From UBA10649 sp963700745 (lineage in GTDB: Bacteria > Actinomycetota > Actinomycetes > S36-B12): DNA of 64,000 nucleotides. A program made the translations under genes and the position numbers. Shown in pieces: positions 47,944 through 56,604 of the stretch. Under the pieces are notes generated by a model. It was not told where the DNA came from and ran no database searches. It saw nothing but the letters and a program-made list of their open reading frames with translations. The first letter of the stretch is position 1, and every line of letters starts with the position of its first letter. The DNA is taken from the NCBI GenBank assembly GCA_963700745.1, contig CAVOYT010000001.1, positions 310,001 through 374,000 on the forward strand, read 5' to 3'.

Positions 47944-48652
47944 ATGAACGAGTGGATCGCCCGGGTGATGCCGTTGCCGGTCAGGGACGAGCCGCGGACA
48001 GGCGGTCCGCCGATCCGCGAGATCGCGCGCTTCCGCCTGCGGATCATCTCGCCGCACTCCCGTCCCGGAGCCCGGTCGGTTGGCCAGCGGTGGGACGCCG
48101 CCGATGTCGGTCCCGGTGCGGCTGCTGGCGCTCGACACCGTCAATCCATCGGGCGGCGTCGGCGGTTCGCTGGACTCTCATCAGGTGGCGTGGCTGGTGC
48201 GGGAACTCGAGCGTGCTCGCGATCGGTACGTGATCGTGGCGTCGTATGACTCGAGCCTCACCCTGACCAGTGATCGCACTCCGGTTGGTCATCCGCCTCG
48301 CATCCTCGGGCCCGAGGCCGCCTCGATCCTGCTGGCCCATGAGCAGGTGGTGGCCTGGATCTCCAGCACGATGCACCATCGAACCGGCCGTCGCCACGGT
48401 GAGGCCTCGCACGGATTCTGGGAGCTGCCGGCAGCCAGCGACGGTCGCGACGCTCCTCTGGCCGGCGGGCTCTCGATCGCCGTTCGCGAGGACCGGGGCG
48501 TCGTGATCATGCGCGGGGCGCTTTCTTCGGGCCATGGCCCGGTCTGGGAGCTCCGGGACCCTGTGGCCGCACCGGATCGACGTCCGGTCGTGGCTGCGTC
48601 GGACGGCGCTACTTCAGGACGGAAGCCAGTTCAGCCAGCCGGTCCTCGTTGA
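47944..48652 (+). pseudogene. C-terminal remnant of a TIGR03767-like metallophosphoesterase
   Basis: About 235 residues including a frame break near 48110. The recognisable part, VRLLALDTVNPSGGVGGSLD, SHQVAWLVRELERARDRYVI and ASHGFWELPAAS, matches the C-terminal half of this family. The N-terminal metal-binding motifs (DxH, GDxxD, GNHE/D) are absent, and the GHTH motif position reads ISSTMHHRTG. It has its own start with GGAGG before the ATG at 47944. It is either a decayed gene or a catalytically dead short paralogue. Its end overlaps the arsR-like gene by ~44 bases. Confidence 0.5.
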
Positions 48653-48959
48653 CGGAGAACCAGGCCCACGTCCCCCTGCTCTCGCGGGCGACCAGCCCGG
48701 CATCGGTGAGGATCCGCAGGTGGTGGCTCACGGTCGGCTGGGACAGCCCGAGCGGGCCGGTGAGATCGCAGACGCACGACTCGCCACCCGGGCTGGATGT
48801 GATGAGGGACAGCAGCTGCAGGCGGGCCGGATCGGCGACGGCCTTGAGAAGGCGGGCCAGCCGCTCGGCGGTGGCTCGGTCCATCGGCGCGGACAGACCC
48901 GTGGGACAGCAGTCGGACACGCTCTGGATCTCCAGGACTGCCTTGCCGGTCGCCGACAT
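48609..48959 (-). CDS. arsR: ArsR/SmtB-family metalloregulator
   Basis: The 116-residue protein has the winged HTH AERLARLLKAVADPARLQLL, SQPTVSHHLRILTDAGLVAR and the As(III)-binding Cys pattern CVCDLTGPLGL (ELCVCDL type, helix 3). A CC pair near the N-terminus (SVSDCCPTG) may add a thiol. It represses the divergent arsI-arsC-acr3 operon in the absence of arsenite or antimonite. GGAGG precedes the ATG at 48959; the operator lies 15 bp further. Confidence 0.9.
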   Translation of the reverse strand: MSATGKAVLEIQSVSDCCPTGLSAPMDRATAERLARLLKAVADPARLQLLSLITSSPGGESCVCDLTGPLGLSQPTVSHHLRILTDAGLVARESRGTWAWFSVNEDRLAELASVLK

Positions 48960-48973
48960 GCCGCCTCCTATAT

Positions 48974-48989
48974 ATTGACATCTGTCAAT
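48974..48989. promoter_or_regulatory. ArsR operator palindrome
   Basis: ATTGACA-TC-TGTCAAT is a perfect 7-bp inverted repeat in the short arsR/arsI divergent region, overlapping an AT-rich TATATA. Size and symmetry are those of ArsR/SmtB operators. Confidence 0.8.
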
Positions 48990-49038
48990 GTACTGGGCAG
49001 AGTGCGTATCGACAACCATCGATGAATGCGAGCTCGCG

Positions 49039-49500
49039 ATGTCCCGGATGCAACTGGCCCTCAACGTCTCCGACCTTGAGGCGTCGGTCGACTTCTACTC
49101 CCGTCTCTTCGGAGCCGAGCCGCACAAGCGCAGGCCCGGCTACGCGAACTTCGCGATTGCCGACCCGCCGCTGAAGCTGGTGCTGATCGAGGTGCCGGCC
49201 GATGAGCGGGGCACAGGTGTCACCGGGGCGCTGAACCACCTCGGCGTCGAGGTCGCCGACCCGCAGGCCGTCGCGCAGCACACCGACCGTCTTCGCAGCG
49301 AGGGCCTGGATGCCGTCGAGGAGACCGACACCACCTGCTGCTACGCCCTGCAGGACAAGGTGTGGGTCCACGACCCGGCCGGCGCTCCCTGGGAGGTGTA
49401 CACGGTGAAGGACGACAACCCGGAGACGTCGGGCGGGCTGGAGATCCTCGACGGGTCCTCTGCTGGTGCCTGCTGCACGAGCGGCGCTTCGACGTGCTGA
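49039..49500 (+). CDS. arsI: ArsI/CadI-type VOC protein, probable organoarsenical C-As lyase
   Basis: The 153-residue single-domain VOC protein has LALNVSDLEASVDFYSRLFG, an His in LNHLGVEVADP, and TDTTCCYALQDKVWVHDP with a vicinal CC pair, the As(III)-binding thiols in ArsI. The final WEVYTVKDDNP carries the iron-binding Glu. ArsI cleaves the carbon-arsenic bond of trivalent methylarsenicals and aromatic arsenicals; CadI homologues are merely metal-induced. The ATG at 49039 was chosen over an upstream start at 48988 that lies within the operator. Confidence 0.85.
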   Translation: MSRMQLALNVSDLEASVDFYSRLFGAEPHKRRPGYANFAIADPPLKLVLIEVPADERGTGVTGALNHLGVEVADPQAVAQHTDRLRSEGLDAVEETDTTCCYALQDKVWVHDPAGAPWEVYTVKDDNPETSGGLEILDGSSAGACCTSGASTC

Positions 49501-49904
49501 CCCGCCCCAGCGTGCTCTTCGTCTGCGTCCACAACGCGGGCCGGTCCCAGATGGCCGCTGCCTACCTGACCCACCTCGCCGGGGACCGCGTCGAGGTGCG
49601 GTCGGCCGGGTCGGCTCCCGCCGACACGGTCAATCCGGCGGTGGTCGAGGCGCTGGCTGAGGAGGGCATCGACATCTCCAGTGAGGTGCCGAAGGTGCTC
49701 ACCGTCGACGCCGTGCAGGAGTCCGACGTCGTCATCACGATGGGCTGCGGTGACGTCTGCCCGGTCTTCCCGGGAAAGCGCTACGAGGACTGGGTCCTCG
49801 AGGACCCGGCCGGTCAGGGCGTCGATTCCGTCCGGCCCATCCGCGACGAGATCCGCCGACGCATCGAGGACCTGATCGCCGAGATCGCTCCCGCGCCGGA
49901 GTAG
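49494..49904 (+). CDS. arsC: Arsenate reductase, low-molecular-weight phosphatase type
   Basis: The 136-residue protein has the P-loop VCVHNAGRSQM (CX5R) and downstream C-x5/6-C in MGCGDVCPVFPGKRYEDW, the disulfide relay cysteines. It reduces arsenate to arsenite using thioredoxin or mycoredoxin/mycothiol. GTG 49494 overlaps the arsI stop. Second gene of the ars operon. Confidence 0.92.
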   Translation: MLTRPSVLFVCVHNAGRSQMAAAYLTHLAGDRVEVRSAGSAPADTVNPAVVEALAEEGIDISSEVPKVLTVDAVQESDVVITMGCGDVCPVFPGKRYEDWVLEDPAGQGVDSVRPIRDEIRRRIEDLIAEIAPAPE

Positions 49905-49906
49905 CC

Positions 49907-51009
49907 ATGACCACATCGGGGTACGAGACCCAGCGACGACGAGGCGGTGCTGCAGCGGCTGTCACTGCTCGACCGGTTCCTGCCGGTCTGGATCCTTGCG
50001 GCGATGGCCGGCGGCCTGCTGCTGGGACGCCTCGTGCCCGGCGTGCAGTCGGCGCTCGATGCCGTCAAGGTCGGGCAGACGTCGCTGCCGATCGCGCTCG
50101 GCCTCCTGCTGATGATGTACCCCGTCCTGGCGAAGGTGCGCTACGAGGAGATGGGCCATGTCACGGGCGACCGTCGCCTGCTGTGGCTGTCCCTCCTGCT
50201 CAACTGGGTGATCGGTCCGGCGCTCATGTTCACCCTGGCATGGGTGTTCCTGGCTGATCAGCCGGCCTTCCGGACCGGCCTCATCGTCATCGGACTCGCT
50301 CGGTGCATCGCGATGGTGCTGATCTGGAACGACCTCGCCTGCGGAGACAGCGAGGCCGCTGCCCTGCTCGTGGCCATCAACTCGGTGTTCCAGGTGGTCG
50401 CCTACGCCCTGCTGGGCACGTTCTACCTGTCGATCCTGCCCGGGTGGCTGGGGCTGGACACCCAAGACGTCCAGTTCTCCACCTGGGACATCACCAAGGC
50501 GGTCCTGATCTTCCTCGGAATACCGCTGGTGGCGGGGTACCTGACGCAGGCGCATCGGGCTGCGGGTCAAGGGCCGGGAGTGGTACGAGACGCGGTTCCT
50601 GCCGCGGATCGGCCCCTTCGCCCTGTACGGATTGCTGTTCACCATCGTCGTCATGTTCGCCCTCCAGGGCGACGCGATCCTGAGCGATCCGGGCTCGGTC
50701 GTCATGATCGCGATCCCCCTGCTCGTCTACTTCGCGCTCATGTGGGGCGTCTCGTTCCTCCTTGGCATGCGAGCGCGCCTGGGGTACCCGAAGACGGCAA
50801 CGGTCGCGTTCACGGCGGCGGGCAACAACTTCGAGCTGGCCATCGCGGTGAGCATCGGTGTCTGGGGAGTGACGTCCGGTCAGGCGCTCACGGGGGTCAT
50901 CGGTCCGCTCATCGAGGTGCCCGCGCTGGTCGGCCTGGTGTACGTCTCCCTCTGGCTGCGGCGCCGGTACTTCGGCGCGTCGTCTGCTCGGGAGTCCCAC
51001 GCCCGGTAG
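49907..51009 (+). CDS. acr3: ACR3-type arsenite efflux permease (two frameshifts)
   Basis: About 367 residues with ten helices after repair near 49938 and 50570. The conserved GLARCIAMVLIWNDLACGD (TM4 cysteine required for arsenite transport) and GNNFELAIAVSIGVWG are present, as well as PLLVYFALMWGVSFLLG. It exports arsenite made by ArsC. The ATG at 49907 follows the arsC stop by two bases and has GGAG before it; the N-terminal break is after ~10 codons. Last gene of the ars operon. Confidence 0.9.
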
Positions 51010-51020
51010 GAGCAGGACGT

Positions 51021-51049
51021 GTTCACCTGCTGTTCACCATTCGTTCCCC
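51021..51049 (+). promoter_or_regulatory. PHO box, three direct repeats upstream of pit
   Basis: GTTCACC (51021), GTTCACC (51032) and GTTCCCC (51043) repeat at exactly 11-bp spacing. This is the actinobacterial PhoP-binding direct repeat unit. It lies just after acr3 and ~155 bp before the pit start. Confidence 0.85.
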
Positions 51050-51127
51050 ATATGGACGGGCGAAATGCCTCCTTGGTCCATGGATTGGGGCCACACTCGG
51101 CTCGCTGTCGCCCGCCGGTCAGGTGTC

Positions 51128-51145
51128 GTTCATCTCCAGGTCACC
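51128..51145 (+). promoter_or_regulatory. Second PHO box close to pit
   Basis: GTTCATC (51128) and GGTCACC (51139) repeat at 11-bp spacing, ~20 bp before a -10-like TAGCGT (51165-51170), so PhoP would sit over the -35 region. GGGAGG and the GTG of pit follow. Confidence 0.6.
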
Positions 51146-51203
51146 TTCAGCCCGACTGGTCGGCTAGCGTGGCCGCAGTTCCGCATACCGGGAGGCGTCG
51201 AAC

Positions 51204-52385
51204 GTGGACGTGTTGTTGATCAGCGTCATCGCCGTCATCGCGATCGCCCTCATCTTTGACTTCACCAACGGCTTCCACGACGCGGCCAACTCTGTCGCGA
51301 CCGTGGTGGCGACCCGAGCGCTCCCCGCAAAGTGGGCCCCCGCGTTCTCGGCCTTCTTCAACTTCGCCGCCTACTTCGTGGTCGGCACCGCGGTTGCGAA
51401 CACGGTGGCCAAGACCGTCAAGAGTGAATACGGGGGAGTCGCACTGGCGTTCGCGGCGCTGTTTGCCGCCATCGCCTGGAACTACTTGACCTGGCGATTC
51501 GGCATGCCCAGTTCCTCCAGCCACGCGATCATCGGCGGACTCGTCGGTGCCGGACTGGCGGCGGGTGGCCTGGAGGCGATCGACTGGTCGAGCGTCGAAA
51601 AGGCCGCCATCGGCATCATCCTGTCGCCGGCCGTGGCCTTCGCCATCGCCTTCATTGCGATGTACCTGGTCTTCGGGATCCAGAAGCTCTCCAAGTGGCA
51701 TGACGATCACCCGGCCTTCAAGGGACTCCAGCTCGTCGCGGCCGCGGGAGTCTCGTTCGGTCATGGCGCCAATGACGCGCAGAAGACGATGGGGGTCATC
51801 GCCGCACTGTTGCTGGGTGCCGGCTACACGGATCTGGCTGCCGACGGGAAGACCGTGGTCGTCCCCGAGTGGGCGGCTCTGGCCGCCTACGCGGCCATCG
51901 CCCTGGGCACGCTGTGGGGCGGATGGAAGATCATCGAGACGATGGGCCTGAAGCTCACGACTCTCCACGCGAACTCGGGCGCGGCGGCGAACATCGGCGC
52001 GACAACCGCCATCTTCGGCGCGACAGCAGTGGGGATGCCCATCTCCACCACGCACGCGGCCGCGTCCTCGATCGTCGGCGCGGGTGTGGGGTCGGGCAAG
52101 GGCGCCAACTGGAAGGTCGTCGGGGAGATGGTGGTGGCCTGGGCCATCACGATCCCGGCTGCGGCCACGGTGGCCTTCATCATGTTCAAGATGACCCAGC
52201 TCCCCACGGTGGCGGCATGGCTTGCCGTGGGAATCGTTGTTCTCCTGTTCGCCATCTGGGCGATCTGGGCGATGTTGCACACGATCCACGCCGAGGACGT
52301 CGAGGCGGAGATCCTCCCTGAGGACGCCCTCGCCGAGCCGCTCCCGATGCACCCGCACATGGAAGGCCACGGCCCGGTCGAGTAG
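51204..52385 (+). CDS. pit: PiT-family low-affinity phosphate transporter
   Basis: The intact 393-residue membrane protein has two PiT signature halves, FTNGFHDAANSVATVVATR near the N-terminus and GVSFGHGANDAQKTMGV in the middle, plus GMPISTTHAAASSIVGAG. It imports metal-phosphate complexes by proton symport. GGGAGG precedes the GTG at 51204. Two PHO boxes upstream suggest PhoP control, which is notable because Pit is often constitutive and is the main arsenate entry route; the ars operon ends 195 bp upstream. Confidence 0.92.
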   Translation: MDVLLISVIAVIAIALIFDFTNGFHDAANSVATVVATRALPAKWAPAFSAFFNFAAYFVVGTAVANTVAKTVKSEYGGVALAFAALFAAIAWNYLTWRFGMPSSSSHAIIGGLVGAGLAAGGLEAIDWSSVEKAAIGIILSPAVAFAIAFIAMYLVFGIQKLSKWHDDHPAFKGLQLVAAAGVSFGHGANDAQKTMGVIAALLLGAGYTDLAADGKTVVVPEWAALAAYAAIALGTLWGGWKIIETMGLKLTTLHANSGAAANIGATTAIFGATAVGMPISTTHAAASSIVGAGVGSGKGANWKVVGEMVVAWAITIPAAATVAFIMFKMTQLPTVAAWLAVGIVVLLFAIWAIWAMLHTIHAEDVEAEILPEDALAEPLPMHPHMEGHGPVE

Positions 52386-52395
52386 CTCCTAGACA

Positions 52396-52413
52396 GTTCA
52401 CCGGCTCTTCACC
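52396..52413 (+). promoter_or_regulatory. PHO box upstream of pstC
   Basis: GTTCACC (52396) and CTTCACC (52407) at 11-bp spacing, followed by a hairpin and TATACC (52452) before the pstC start. Confidence 0.75.
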
Positions 52414-52414
52414 C

Positions 52415-52439
52415 GTCGGCCCGCTGTTGTTGGGCCGAC
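52415..52439. terminator. Hairpin between pit and pstC
   Basis: GTCGGCCC-N9-GGGCCGAC forms an 8-bp GC-rich stem directly after the PHO box. It may terminate pit transcripts (no U tract) or act in the pstC leader. Confidence 0.4.
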
Positions 52440-52478
52440 CGTGTGCTCTCGTATACCGGGAGTCACCACGGTTGGGCC

Positions 52479-53438
52479 ATGTCGTCGACGAAGACCGAGT
52501 TCCGTGACCTGCAGTCGGCGGCCACGTCTCATCGCGGGGACCGGATCTTCAGTCGCATCATCACGGCGGCGGCATTCACGGCCCTGGTCGTGCTCGCGGG
52601 AATCACGGTGTTCCTGGGCCTGCAGGCGGTCCCGGTGCTGCAGACCCAAGGGCTGGACTTCCTGACGACGTCCGCCTGGGATCCGCCGGACTATGGCATC
52701 TGGGGCATGCTCTACGGGTCGCTCCTCCTGGCAGTCATCGCCCTGGTCATCGCCGTCCCGGCTTCCCTCCTGCTCTCGGTATTCATGGTGTTCCTCGCCC
52801 CGACGTCGGTGGCACGGGTGCTCACCAACCTGGTCGATCTGATGGCCGCCATCCCCAGCGTCATCCTGGGCCTGTGGGCCTTCTACATCCTGTCGCCCGT
52901 CTCCGAGGAGTGGCAGCAGCTGCTGAACCAGTACCTCGGCTGGATCCCGATCTTCCAGAACGAGAGCGGCAACTTCAGTGGGACGCCGTTCACCGCAGGC
53001 TTCGTGCTGGCGATCATGATGATCCCGATCGTCACCTCGGTGACGCGGGAGGTCCTCAGCCGCACGCCTCCCGAGCTCATCAACGCGGCCGAGGCTCTCG
53101 GCTGCTCACTTTGGACGATGCTGCGCTACGTGGCGCTGCCCTATGGCCGCGGGGGGCTGGTCGGCGGGGTCATGCTCGGCCTGGGGCGCGCCCTGGGAGA
53201 GACGATCGCGGTGTTCTTCGTCCTGAAGATCGTGTTCGACCCGGTGAACTACTACAACATCATCGAGTCGGGCGGCGGGTCCGTGGCCACGCTGATCGTG
53301 TCCAAGTTCGGTGAGGCATCGGGTCCCTACGAGACCCAGCTGCTGCTCGCTGCGGGCTTCTTCCTGTTCATGGGCACGCTCCTGGTCAATGTCATCGCGA
53401 ACGTGATCGTCAACCGAACCGGACGGCTGAAGTCATGA
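52479..53438 (+). CDS. pstC: Phosphate ABC transporter permease PstC
   Basis: The intact ~319-residue permease has six helices, with QLLNQYLGWIPIFQNESGNF in the large loop and the EAA loop LINAAEALGCSLWTMLRYVA before LPYGRGGLVGGVMLGLGRAL. It pairs with PstA. The ATG at 52479 was chosen; an earlier GTG frame adds residues without similarity. Its stop overlaps the pstA start (ATGA). Confidence 0.93.
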   Translation: MSSTKTEFRDLQSAATSHRGDRIFSRIITAAAFTALVVLAGITVFLGLQAVPVLQTQGLDFLTTSAWDPPDYGIWGMLYGSLLLAVIALVIAVPASLLLSVFMVFLAPTSVARVLTNLVDLMAAIPSVILGLWAFYILSPVSEEWQQLLNQYLGWIPIFQNESGNFSGTPFTAGFVLAIMMIPIVTSVTREVLSRTPPELINAAEALGCSLWTMLRYVALPYGRGGLVGGVMLGLGRALGETIAVFFVLKIVFDPVNYYNIIESGGGSVATLIVSKFGEASGPYETQLLLAAGFFLFMGTLLVNVIANVIVNRTGRLKS

Positions 53439-54520
53439 GCGCCACGGTCACCTTCGACGATTCGCGAGCCGACGAGCTGGCGCAGCAGCAGCCCGAGGCA
53501 CCCTGGGGACGCCGCACAGCGTCTTTCCGCTCGGTCGTCGTCCTCGCGGTCCTGATTCCGGCCGCCATCGTCACGATGCTCTGGTGGTACTCGGAGATTC
53601 CCAAGCCGGTCCTCATGGTGGCGATCTACCTGCCGCTCCAGCTGGTGGCGTCGATGCTCGCGGCCATCGCGGTTCGCGGCACCAAGTCGGCGATTGACGC
53701 GGTCATCATCGTGTCCGCTATCGGCGCGACCATCTTCAGCCTGGTCGTGCTCGTCTCGGTGCTCTGGTCGATCGTCACGAAGGGTCTCGCGGCGATGAGC
53801 ACCGCCTTCCTCTTCCAGAACAACGAGTACATCAGCCCGTCGACGCCCCTGGAGTACGGCGGGCTGGGCCACGCGATCGTGGGAACCTTCCTCATCGTCG
53901 GAATCTCGGCCCTCATCGCCGTCCCGCTCGGCGTGATGACCGCGGTCTACATCACCGAGGTCCGAGGACGCGCGGTTCCCTACGTGCGGTTCTTCGTCCA
54001 GGCCATGAGCGGCGTGCCGTCCGTGGTCGCCGGTCTGTTCATCCTGACGACCCTGATCCTGACGGGGGCCTTGAACCAGAGCGCGTTCGCCGCCGGCCTC
54101 GCGTACGCCATCCTGATGCTGCCGACCGTGGCTCGAACCGCCGAGGAGGTCCTCAAGCTGGTGCCTGATGACCTGCGCACGGGGGCGCTGGCGCTGGGGT
54201 CGACCCGGGCCCGCGTCGTCCTCCGGGTCGTGGTCCCGGCCGCCAAGACCGGCATCATCACCGCCGCAATCCTGGGCATCGCCCGCGTCGTCGGCGAGAC
54301 GGCACCGCTGCTGCTGACCGCGTTGAAGAACGACAAGACCGTCCTGAATCCCTTCGCTGACCCGATCAGCGCCCTGCCCACCTACATCTTCGACAACGTG
54401 GCGCAGCCGTATCCGGACGCCGTCATCCGCGCCTGGGGCGCCGCACTGACGCTGATGATCATCGTCGCGATCCTGTTCACCCTGACTCGCTTGCTGTCCG
54501 CAAAGCGACCCGGCAGGTAG
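53435..54520 (+). CDS. pstA: Phosphate ABC transporter permease PstA
   Basis: The intact 361-residue permease has an N-terminal extension with three helices before the core, then GLGHAIVGTFLIVGISALIA, VQAMSGVPSVVAGLFILTTL and the EAA loop PDDLRTGALALGSTRARVVL, ending in the ARVVGETAPLLLTAL segment. The extension (~1-120) is typical of actinobacterial PstA. Translationally coupled to pstC. Confidence 0.93.
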   Translation: MSATVTFDDSRADELAQQQPEAPWGRRTASFRSVVVLAVLIPAAIVTMLWWYSEIPKPVLMVAIYLPLQLVASMLAAIAVRGTKSAIDAVIIVSAIGATIFSLVVLVSVLWSIVTKGLAAMSTAFLFQNNEYISPSTPLEYGGLGHAIVGTFLIVGISALIAVPLGVMTAVYITEVRGRAVPYVRFFVQAMSGVPSVVAGLFILTTLILTGALNQSAFAAGLAYAILMLPTVARTAEEVLKLVPDDLRTGALALGSTRARVVLRVVVPAAKTGIITAAILGIARVVGETAPLLLTALKNDKTVLNPFADPISALPTYIFDNVAQPYPDAVIRAWGAALTLMIIVAILFTLTRLLSAKRPGR

Positions 54521-54535
54521 AGAGAGTAGGTAAGG

Positions 54536-55387
54536 ATGTCCGCCACCGAGTCCGACGATGTGAGGATCGAAGACGTGCAGGAGCTCGAGCAGCAGCTGAC
54601 CGCCACCACGGGCGAATCGACCAGCGAGATGGAGACCCGCGACATAAGCGTGTGGTTCGCCAAGCGCAAGGTCCTCGAGGGCGTGTCCATTCGGTTCCCG
54701 AAGAACAGCGTCACGGCTCTGATCGGTCCGTCCGGCTGCGGCAAGTCGACCTTCATCCGCACGCTCAACCGCCTGCATGAGCTCATTCCGGGTGCGGCCC
54801 TGGCCGGCGAGGTCCTATACGAGGGTCAGGACATCTACGCACCGGAAGTCGATCCCGTCCACATTCGGCTCCAGATCGGCATGGTGTTCCAGAAGCCGAA
54901 CCCGTTCCCGAGCATGACCATCCGGGGCAACGTCCTGTCAGGGCTCAAGCTGTCCGGCATGAAGCGCTCGAACCACGATGACATCGTCGAGCAGACGCTC
55001 ACGTCGGCGGGTCTGTGGAACGAGGTCAAGGACCGGCTGAACCACGCTGCCGGTGATCTGTCCGGCGGTCAGCAGCAGCGACTTGTCATCGCTCGCGCGC
55101 TGGCCGTGAATCCCCATGTGCTGCTGATGGACGAGCCCTGCTCGGCTCTCGACCCGGGATCCACGCTCAAGATCGAGGAGACCATCCGCGAGCTCTCGAA
55201 GGAGATCACGATCATCATCGTGACCCACAACATGCAGCAGGCGGTGCGGGTGGCGGACAACACCGCCTTCTTCCTCGCCACCGACGGAACGCCAGGTCAC
55301 GTCGTGGAGCAGGGTCCGACGACCGAGATCTTCGGGAATCCCAAGGACCAGCGGACGCTCGACTACGTCAACGGCCGCTTCGGTTAA
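54536..55387 (+). CDS. pstB: Phosphate ABC transporter ATPase PstB
   Basis: The intact 283-residue ATPase has Walker A GPSGCGKST, Q-loop MVFQKPNPFPSM, signature LSGGQQQR, Walker B VLLMDEPCSALDP and the H-loop HNMQQAVRVADN. It drives PstCA. An acidic N-terminal extension (~1-35) precedes the fold. Starts 15 bases after pstA with AGAGAGTAGG upstream. No phoU follows. Confidence 0.95.
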   Translation: MSATESDDVRIEDVQELEQQLTATTGESTSEMETRDISVWFAKRKVLEGVSIRFPKNSVTALIGPSGCGKSTFIRTLNRLHELIPGAALAGEVLYEGQDIYAPEVDPVHIRLQIGMVFQKPNPFPSMTIRGNVLSGLKLSGMKRSNHDDIVEQTLTSAGLWNEVKDRLNHAAGDLSGGQQQRLVIARALAVNPHVLLMDEPCSALDPGSTLKIEETIRELSKEITIIIVTHNMQQAVRVADNTAFFLATDGTPGHVVEQGPTTEIFGNPKDQRTLDYVNGRFG

Positions 55388-55393
55388 CCCTGC

Positions 55394-55419
55394 GTTCACC
55401 GCGTCACGCACTGTTCACC
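55394..55419 (+). promoter_or_regulatory. PHO-type GTTCACC repeats upstream of pstS
   Basis: GTTCACC at 55394 and 55413 (19-bp spacing), the second followed by CAGGTGACC, which makes a GTTCACC/GGTGACC inverted pair. A -10-like TACGTT lies at 55473. This gives pstS its own PhoP-responsive promoter inside the pst cluster. Confidence 0.65.
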
Positions 55420-55515
55420 CAGGTGACCTTCGCAGGCCATCGGATTCCCACCGTCGGGTCATGGGGGCTGCCTACGTTCGAGGCGCTCACCACAACATCG
55501 ACAAAGGAGAAACCA

Positions 55516-56572
55516 GTGCGTCGCACTCTTGCGATTCTGGCCAGCACGGCGATCGCCGCTTCGACGGTCGCCCTCGCGGTCCCGGCCAACGCGGCCGACA
55601 ACATCAGTGGCGGAGGCGCGTCCTTCCCCTTCCCCTTCCTTGCGGCTTGCGCGGCCGACTACAACGCGTCACAGAACAACTTCGACATCCAGTACACCTC
55701 GACCGGATCCGGCACCGGAAAGTCGAACTTCACCAAGGGCGTGTTCGAGTACGCACAGACGGACAGCAAGTACACGTCCGGTGAGCCGTCGTTCGACTGG
55801 GAGTACATCCCCAACATCGGTGGCGCGATCGCCTTCCCGATCAACCTGAAGAACAAGGCGACCGGCCGTTCGCTCGGATCCTCGATCCAGCTGAAAGCGC
55901 ACGACCCTGGCAAAGCTGCTCTCCGGAAACCTGACGACCTGGCGCGCACCGGAGATCCTCCGTGACAACCCGCGCATCGCCAAGGCCATTCCGAACGTCA
56001 AGGTGACGGTCGCCTACCGCTCCGGCAACTCAGGCACCTCGAACAACACCCTGCAGTACCTGAATGCGTGGGCGCCGACCATCTGGTCCAAGGTTCAGGA
56101 CGACTTCGGCACGGCGTTCCCGGGCGGCAAGCCCCCGACCAACTCGGTGTCCGGCAAGGACAACGCCGCGGTGCTGTCGCTGGTCGCCGGCAAGGAAGGC
56201 ACCATCGGCTACGTCGACTTCGGCGACGCCAAGGGCTACCCGTCCGCACGCATCCAGAACGCGCTCGGTGAGTTCGTCGCCCCGTCGTCTGCCTCCGCGG
56301 CACGCAACCTGGCCAACCAGACGAATCTCGCCACGAACGGCCTGGTGAACCTGGACTACAACGTCAAGGTTCGCGGCGCCTACCCGGCCGCGATCTTCAG
56401 CTACATGCTCGCCCGCACCGACGGCAAGGGCCCCAATGGCCTCGGCATCCGCCAGTTCGCCGACTACATCCTCCAGAAGTGCGGGCCGGCTCGCGCCGCC
56501 TCGCTCGGGTACGTCCCGGTGGGCGGCAAGGTCCTGGCCAAGGCCAAGTCCCTGGCCCTGAAGATCAAGTAG
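55516..56572 (+). CDS. pstS: Phosphate-binding protein PstS (one frameshift)
   Basis: About 352 residues after repair near 55905. Signal peptide RRTLAILASTAIAASTVALA with AxA cleavage (PANAA) and no lipobox, unusual for Gram-positives. The phosphate-binding loops are ISGGGASFPFPFLAACAADY, TSTGSGTGKSNFTKG and VAYRSGNSGTSNNTLQYLN. It delivers phosphate to PstCA. AAAGGAG precedes the GTG at 55516. Position after pstB, with its own PHO box, differs from the common pstSCAB order. Confidence 0.9.
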
Positions 56573-56604
56573 TCCTGCTGACCGCAATCAGCAGTCAGCA
56601 CAGG

